This document shows, one piece after another, positions 13,447 through 14,741 of a DNA stretch of 14,741 bases. The translations under genes were made by a program, and so were the position numbers. The DNA comes from Rhizobium sp. (GTDB taxonomy: Bacteria > Pseudomonadota > Alphaproteobacteria > Rhizobiales > Rhizobiaceae), in the NCBI GenBank assembly GCA_003501385.1, contig DNPN01000089.1, forward strand, positions 7,439-22,179, given 5' to 3'. The notes beneath the pieces were generated by a model that made no database searches, was not told the origin of the DNA, and worked only from the letters and a program-made list of their open reading frames with translations. Numbering within the stretch: the first letter of the stretch is position 1; each line of letters starts with the position of its first letter.

Positions 13447-14741
13447 ATGAGCGAAAAAACCAAAAAGCCACAGAAACTGAAAGCCCGCCTGCCGCGCGGT
13501 TTTGTGGATCGGGAAGCGCATGACATTCGCGCCGTCAACGAGATGACCGCCAAAATCCGCGAGGTCTATGAGCGCTACGGCTTTGATCCGGTGGAAACCC
13601 CGCTGTTTGAATATACCGATGCGCTGGGCAAATTCCTGCCCGACAGCGACCGTCCGAATGAGGGCGTGTTCTCCCTACAAGACGATGATGACCAGTGGAT
13701 GAGCCTGCGCTACGATCTCACAGCGCCACTGGCCCGTCACGTCGCCGAGAATTTCAACGAGATCCAACTGCCCTATCGCACCTATCGCACCGGCTATGTG
13801 TTTCGCAATGAAAAGCCGGGTCCGGGCCGTTTTCGCCAGTTCATGCAGTTTGATGCCGACAGCGTTGGCGCACCGGGCGTTCAGGCTGATGCCGAAATGT
13901 GCATGATGATGGCCGATACGCTGGAAGCCCTTGGCATCAAGCGCGGTGATTACGTGATCCGGGTGAACAACCGCAAGGTTCTGGATGGCGTGATGGAAGC
14001 CATTGGGCTTGGTGGCGATGAGAATGCAGCGCGGCGGCTGAATGTGCTGCGGGCAATGGATAAGTTCGATAAATTTGGTGCCGACGGTGTTCGGTTGCTG
14101 CTAGGTGCAGGCAGAAAAGACGAAAGTGGCGACTTCACTAAAGGCGCAGAGCTTTCAGCGATCCATGTAGACAGAATTATTAAACTTCTCGAGCCCGTTG
14201 ATAGCAATCGGAGTGAAATCCTACATTTGTTGCACGGCGCTACTCTTGGGTCCGAGGTTGGACGGCAAGGTGTAGAGGAACTTGATAATCTTGGCGAGCT
14301 GGTCGAAGCTGCAGGCTACGGTGCTGATCGGATAAAAATAGACCCTTCCTGCGTCCGCGGCCTCGAATACTACACCGGCCCCGTCTACGAAGCCGAACTC
14401 ACCTTCGACGTCACCAACGAAAAAGGCGAAAAGGTTGTCTTCGGCTCGGTTGGCGGCGGTGGTCGTTATGATGGCCTCGTATCGCGCTTCATGGGCCAGC
14501 CGGTTCCGGCCACGGGCTTTTCCATCGGTGTGTCGCGTCTGATGACAGCGTTGAAAAACCTTGGCAAGCTGGGTGCTAATGAGGTGATTGCCCCGGTTCT
14601 GATCACCGTGATGGATGGCGATGTGGAGAGCATGGGGCGCTATCAGCGCTTTACCCAAGCCCTTCGCAATAAGGGCATTCGCGCTGAAATGTATCAGGGC
14701 AATTGGAAGAAATTCGGCAATCAGCTGAAATATGCCGACCG
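13447..14741 (+). CDS. hisS: Histidyl-tRNA synthetase (partial, runs off the right edge)
   Basis: 431 residues are readable with no stop. The protein opens MSEKTKKPQKLKARLPRGFV and shows class II synthetase motifs: motif 2 at about 117-138 (YVFRNEKPGPGRFRQFMQFD), the histidine-specific GLEYYTG at 305-311, and motif 3 at about 357-365 (GFSIGVSRL). It charges tRNA-His with histidine in the cytoplasm. The end of the anticodon-binding domain lies outside the window. The ATG at 13447 has only a weak upstream GGTG. Residues about 212-300 (14080-14345) use AGA, ATA, GTA and CTA codons that are almost absent before them, so this segment may have a separate history. It is divergent from the toxin-antitoxin genes. 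Confidence 0.95.
   Translation, partial: MSEKTKKPQKLKARLPRGFVDREAHDIRAVNEMTAKIREVYERYGFDPVETPLFEYTDALGKFLPDSDRPNEGVFSLQDDDDQWMSLRYDLTAPLARHVAENFNEIQLPYRTYRTGYVFRNEKPGPGRFRQFMQFDADSVGAPGVQADAEMCMMMADTLEALGIKRGDYVIRVNNRKVLDGVMEAIGLGGDENAARRLNVLRAMDKFDKFGADGVRLLLGAGRKDESGDFTKGAELSAIHVDRIIKLLEPVDSNRSEILHLLHGATLGSEVGRQGVEELDNLGELVEAAGYGADRIKIDPSCVRGLEYYTGPVYEAELTFDVTNEKGEKVVFGSVGGGGRYDGLVSRFMGQPVPATGFSIGVSRLMTALKNLGKLGANEVIAPVLITVMDGDVESMGRYQRFTQALRNKGIRAEMYQGNWKKFGNQLKYAD

Noticed and set aside
13318..13521. 67-codon minus-strand ORF that runs into the start of hisS
   Set aside because: The upstream half is antisense to hisS; only the last 38 codons are discussed, as a weak leader-ORF idea.
14221..14658. 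145-codon minus-strand ORF opposite hisS
   Set aside because: Shadow of hisS, which reads through with class II synthetase motifs.
1..14741. tRNA, rRNA, insertion sequence, phage or conjugative genes
   Set aside because: None was seen on either strand; no transposase or integrase motifs and no cloverleaf-like sequence were found by reading.

Overview
The window looks like chromosomal DNA of an alphaproteobacterium, most likely of the Rhizobiaceae (Agrobacterium/Allorhizobium/Rhizobium group). The reasons are a perfect GTTC-N7-GTTC LexA box of the alphaproteobacterial type upstream of an imuA-imuB mutasome operon, G+C-rich third codon positions, and the style of the housekeeping genes (HisRS, Tag, paired YkuD L,D-transpeptidases). 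The species cannot be fixed from the sequence alone. Two genes run off the ends: imuB on the left and hisS on the right.

Layout. 1-1062 (minus): start of imuB and complete imuA under a LexA box. 1124-1571: AT-rich gene-free stretch. 1572-1991 (plus): a small stand-alone PAS-like protein. 2194-6958 (minus): a tight three-gene operon encoding a FUSC-family inner-membrane pump, an aromatic-type aldehyde dehydrogenase and a carotenoid-oxygenase-family (lignostilbene dioxygenase-like) enzyme. It is read divergently from a TetR repressor gene (7105-7740, plus). The 146-bp gap between them holds two back-to-back sigma70-like promoters and two matching dyads that are good operator candidates. 7741-7942: a chain of four hairpins. 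7943-9569 (minus): two tandem secreted L,D-transpeptidases. 9769-10407 (plus): tag, followed by a very strong terminator. 10505-11271 (minus): two small periplasmic Met/His-rich proteins (DUF305 and DUF2946-like). 11330-13321 (minus): HAD hydrolase, a Rossmann/methyltransferase-like protein of unknown role, and a RelE/ParE-type toxin with its antitoxin. 13447-end (plus): hisS.

How the parts may work together. The most coherent system is the TetR/FUSC/ALDH/oxygenase cassette. The oxygenase keeps all four iron-binding histidines. It also appears to keep the Phe/Tyr/Lys set that, in characterised lignostilbene dioxygenases, grips a 4'-hydroxystilbene. Such an enzyme splits a hydroxylated stilbene (lignostilbene, resveratrol and relatives) into two aromatic aldehydes. 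The ALDH would oxidise them to acids, and the pump could export aromatic acids or the parent compound. The TetR protein would switch the set on when ligand is present. This reads as detoxification or catabolism of plant stilbenes, and it is an inference from family membership and gene order.

The other regions are mostly ordinary chromosome with local curiosities: an 86-nt imuA/imuB overlap, a toxin gene coupled by ATGA to an unknown Rossmann protein, a stretch of hisS with different codon use, and the hairpin chain.
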